Part shown: in pieces, positions 61,960 through 64,000 of the stretch | How positions within the stretch are numbered: the stretch's first letter is position 1 | Layout: each line of letters begins with the position of its first letter | From: Acetobacter farinalis | GTDB taxonomy: Bacteria; Pseudomonadota; Alphaproteobacteria; Acetobacterales; Acetobacteraceae | Direction: 5' to 3' | Assembly (NCBI RefSeq): GCF_026240015.1 | Contig: NZ_JAPIUX010000001.1 | Span: 62,001 to 126,000, forward strand | Length of the DNA: 64,000 nucleotides | Notes under the pieces: model-generated | What the model was told of the DNA's origin: nothing | Seen by the model: the letters and a program-made list of their open reading frames with translations, nothing else | Databases searched by the model: none | Made by a program: the position numbers and the translations under genes

Positions 61960-61999
61960 GGTAATCTTGTGTCCCACAGCTTGCGGAAGGATCGCAACC

Positions 62000-62623
62000 T
62001 TGAACCGAAAAGTTCTTCTGTGCCAGGCGCTGGCAGCTTTTGCAGTCTTGTCGTGCAGTGCGCCCGGTTATGCCGCCACACAGGGGAAGGCCAGTACGCA
62101 TACCGGGACGCATAAAGGCGGCGCACATACAAAACACGCTGGCAAGACTGCGGCGCAGCAGAGCGGAGAGCCGGTGGTGATGACAAGCCAGCCCGGCACG
62201 GCGCTGGACAAGGAAGCCCGCAAGCTGAACGCGGATGATCTTGCCTCCGCCACCCGCCATCATGAAAAAGCTCTGGTACTGATTGGCTCGGCCCCGCTTT
62301 CCACCAGCGGGAAGAGCATGGGGCTGTTTGTGCAGGTGCAGTCCGCCAGCCTGTGCGGCTCTGCGGGGTGCTCAACGGATGTCTATCTCCAGCACGATGG
62401 AGGCTGGACCAAGGTTCTGGATTCTGTCAGCGGGCCTATAACCCTGATGCCATCCTCACGCGGTGGCATGAAAGATGTTGTGGTGGATGGGTCTGACCGC
62501 TGGGTGTGGAAAAAAGGTGCCTATGCGGACACGCTGGTGGCGACTGACCTGCCGGGCTTTAAAACATCCATCCGCCGCCATCAGGCAGCCATGAAAAAAA
62601 GCGGCCACCCTGTTTCCGAATAA
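62000..62623 (+). CDS. Exported protein of unknown function
   Basis: 207 residues from TTG 62000, preceded by GGAAGG at 61985-61990. A signal peptide (VLLCQALAAFAVLSCSAPGYA) is followed by a His/Thr/Lys-rich stretch (STHTGTHKGGAHTKHAG), a region with two close cysteines (SLCGSAGCSTDVYL), and WVWKKGAYADTL. No family is recognised; the two cysteines could form a disulfide. Upstream in-frame codons exist but would place charged residues before the signal. Confidence 0.6.
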   Translation: MNRKVLLCQALAAFAVLSCSAPGYAATQGKASTHTGTHKGGAHTKHAGKTAAQQSGEPVVMTSQPGTALDKEARKLNADDLASATRHHEKALVLIGSAPLSTSGKSMGLFVQVQSASLCGSAGCSTDVYLQHDGGWTKVLDSVSGPITLMPSSRGGMKDVVVDGSDRWVWKKGAYADTLVATDLPGFKTSIRRHQAAMKKSGHPVSE

Positions 62624-62649
62624 GAGGCCTGCATAAGAGGCCAGCGCCC

Positions 62650-62952
62650 ATGCCTGAAAAAACATCGTCCCCCACGGCTGCGGGCAGCATCGCACGCACA
62701 GTGTTGAAAACACTGTGCACCGTTGTTCTCACAGTGCTGCTTATTGCTGCGCTGCGGGAAGGGCTGCACCTCCTGCTCTGGGTGGATGCAAAAACGGGCC
62801 TGCATGCCGGAGCAGGCCTGCTGCAAATTCTGGCGGCTGATGGCGATGCAAAGCAGGAGCAGGTGATTGCCGTGGGGCTGATGCTGCTTTGCTTCATGCT
62901 GGCTCTTGTGCTGGTGCGCTGGAGCGAGCGGCTGCTGGACCGCCGCCGTTAA
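62650..62952 (+). CDS. Small two-helix membrane protein, function unknown
   Basis: 100 residues. Two hydrophobic helices (about residues 18-36 and 74-90) flank a hydrophilic loop. The end WSERLLDRRR is basic. It starts 26 bases after the exported protein gene, same strand, so the two may be co-expressed. No family recognised. Confidence 0.6.
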   Translation: MPEKTSSPTAAGSIARTVLKTLCTVVLTVLLIAALREGLHLLLWVDAKTGLHAGAGLLQILAADGDAKQEQVIAVGLMLLCFMLALVLVRWSERLLDRRR

Positions 62953-63429
62953 AAATTCAGCCCCGGATGTGGTGATACGGGTTTTGCACGAACCCTGAGG
63001 GCTCTTCTGCCCAGCCCTGTCACGCGCAGCGTTATCATTATGAGAAGAACCGGTCGCACAGGTCTTGTGCGTTGACCGTTTCGGCGTGTTGCCTTCGATA
63101 CCGCCCCTGACACGTAAAGGCAGTTGCCCGAGAGGCATGCCGTATTATGGCGAAGCGCCACGGCTATGGCCGCCCCCCTTCCTCGCGGAAATTATGCCTC
63201 TTTACACTGGGGATGAAGCATATAGCCGAATTCATTCGTAAGCGCTTCTGTAAATCTACCACGTCAATAAATCGTTATTTTTGTAATGTTGGTCTTTCTA
63301 TGATTTTGTAAAGAAACGCATATTTTAAATATTGGAAGTTTTCTGTAAAATTATCCATATAATAGAAACAAGCTGCCGTTCCATACGTTTAAGGTCTTCT
63401 GAGCAGCTAAAATGAGTGGAGCTTTATTT
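62953..63429. other. Upstream region of sldB
   Basis: 477 bases without a supported gene. The last 200 bases are clearly AT-rich, which contrasts with the flanking genes and is usual for strong promoters of dehydrogenase operons here. A consensus -10 box lies at 63358. Confidence 0.6.
63358..63363 (+). promoter_or_regulatory. Candidate -10 box of sldBA
   Basis: TATAAT at 63358-63363, in AT-rich sequence. The best -35 match, TTGGAA at 63332-63337, is 20 bases upstream, longer than usual, so the -35 remains uncertain. Confidence 0.4.
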
Positions 63430-63813
63430 ATGGGAAAAGTTCGTTGCCCGCGTGGAGCGGGTGAATGGGCGAATTGTCTAGTGGCACTTCTCCTGATTCT
63501 ATTGGGTTTACCCTTGGTGATTATGGGGGTTCAGCTCGTATTTTTTGGCGGTTCTCCTTACTATGTTCTGTTTGGTGTCACGATTATTGCAGGTGGTATC
63601 CTTATGCTGGCTGGCCGCGTCCTTGGCGCTCAGCTGTATCTTGTTGCGTGGCTTTGCACCTGGCCGTGGGCCTTCTGGCAAGTGGGCCTGAATGGGTGGG
63701 GTCTGCTGCCGCATCTGTTTGGTCCTACCCTTGTTGCCATCGCTGTTGTTCTGACCATTCCAGTGCTCCGCCGCATGGAGCAGGAAGCACAAATTAAGGG
63801 GAGTGTGGCCTGA
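63430..63813 (+). CDS. sldB: Membrane subunit of PQQ-dependent polyol dehydrogenase (SldB type)
   Basis: 127 residues from ATG 63430, about the length of Gluconobacter SldB (126). Around four membrane helices (residues about 14-35, 38-55, 60-78, 85-110) match the small subunit that anchors SldA to the membrane and passes electrons to ubiquinone. GGAG at 63418-63421 is spaced 8 bases from ATG 63430; ATG 63412 in frame would overlap it. The next gene begins on the stop codon, the arrangement of sldB-sldA. Confidence 0.8.
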   Translation: MGKVRCPRGAGEWANCLVALLLILLGLPLVIMGVQLVFFGGSPYYVLFGVTIIAGGILMLAGRVLGAQLYLVAWLCTWPWAFWQVGLNGWGLLPHLFGPTLVAIAVVLTIPVLRRMEQEAQIKGSVA

Positions 63814-64000
63814 TGCGCAAAAACACACTGCTTGCAGCAACCATTCTCTGTGGCTCTTTGGCGTTAAGCACGGCTCCGGTCAGCGCTCAGGCGCAGGTTC
63901 TCTCAGAATCACCGTCTACTTCTATCGGCGGCAAGGGTCCTCACCTGCCACACCCCCCAGGCTGGTATAACGCTCCGTCTCCCGATGCCCCGCAGGCTCC
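63813..64000 (+). CDS. sldA: PQQ-dependent polyol dehydrogenase large subunit (SldA type), N-terminal part
   Basis: The first 62 residues are in the window. A signal peptide (LLAATILCGSLALSTAPVSA, then QAQ) is followed by a Pro/Gly/Ser-rich segment with PHPPGWYNAPSPDAPQA, which resembles the start of mature Gluconobacter SldA (YFAGPSPYAPQAP). The ATG overlaps the sldB TGA by one base, with AAGGGGAG upstream. SldA would oxidise glycerol, sorbitol or other polyols in the periplasm. The catalytic barrel lies beyond the window, so the exact subtype is not certain. Confidence 0.75.
   Translation, partial: MRKNTLLAATILCGSLALSTAPVSAQAQVLSESPSTSIGGKGPHLPHPPGWYNAPSPDAPQA

Overview
The window looks like a contiguous piece of chromosome from an acetic acid bacterium (Alphaproteobacteria, Acetobacteraceae). 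I base this on the GC-rich coding style, alphaproteobacterial neighbourhoods (dxr-rseP-bamA-skp-lpxD-fabZ-lpxA-lpxI; kdsD-lptC-lptA-lptB; hsp20 next to a DUF1150 gene), and, at the right edge, the start of a membrane-bound PQQ polyol dehydrogenase pair (sldB-sldA type), a hallmark of acetic acid bacteria. I cannot resolve the genus. Most of the window is housekeeping; no phage, complete insertion sequence or CRISPR array was found.

Layout. 1-8.6 kb (+): end of dxr, then rseP, bamA, skp, lpxD, fabZ, lpxA, lpxI and gloA, which cover outer-membrane protein assembly and lipid A synthesis. 8.7-12.5 kb: a small membrane protein with a histidine-kinase-like phosphoacceptor helix (-), then rpmH, rnpA, yidC, engB (+). 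12.5-16.3 kb (+): argB, dapD, dapE and a coupled membrane protein. 16.4-19.6 kb: a YeiH-type membrane protein (-) divergent from a YeiE-like LysR regulator (+), then a nitronate monooxygenase. 19.6-22.0 kb (-): def, fmt, truA. 22.1-23.0 kb (+): heat-shock promoter, hsp20, DUF1150.

23.2-30.5 kb (-): a YaiI-family protein, a DedA protein, an RNase D-type exonuclease, kdsD, lptC, lptA, lptB and hpf, i.e. Kdo precursor supply and LPS transport; a small + strand membrane protein lies between lptB and hpf. 30.6-33.7 kb: rlmB (+) overlapping antisense with an NCS1 permease (-), then an SDR. 33.8-38.8 kb (+): gmk, hldE, an AGE-family epimerase and dnaB. 38.9-40.5 kb: an AT-rich island with one class 3 lipase-like gene. 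40.5-45.1 kb (-): mlaE, mlaF, a lipoprotein and an MscS-family channel. 45.3-48.2 kb (+): ugd, radA, tRNA-Gly(CCC). 48.3-49.5 kb: AT-rich sequence without a recognisable gene, ending in dyads upstream of an outer-membrane porin. 51.1-53.6 kb: an amino acid permease, a 53-residue protein and a YoaK-type membrane protein. 53.7-58.5 kb (-): a GntR/FCD regulator followed by putA, with a perfect palindrome at the putA promoter. 59.0-64.0 kb: a DUF2501-like secreted protein, acs, a DUF1653 protein, two small exported or membrane proteins, and sldB plus the start of sldA.

The common theme is the cell envelope: lipid A, Kdo and heptose supply, LPS export, BAM, YidC, Mla lipid transport, a mechanosensitive channel and a porin. 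I found no multi-gene system that I can call new. The best leads are the orphan phosphoacceptor-like protein at 8.7 kb, the epimerase translationally coupled to hldE, the lipase island, and several uncommon RNA or operator structures (before the MscS gene, dnaB, lpxA, the porin and putA).
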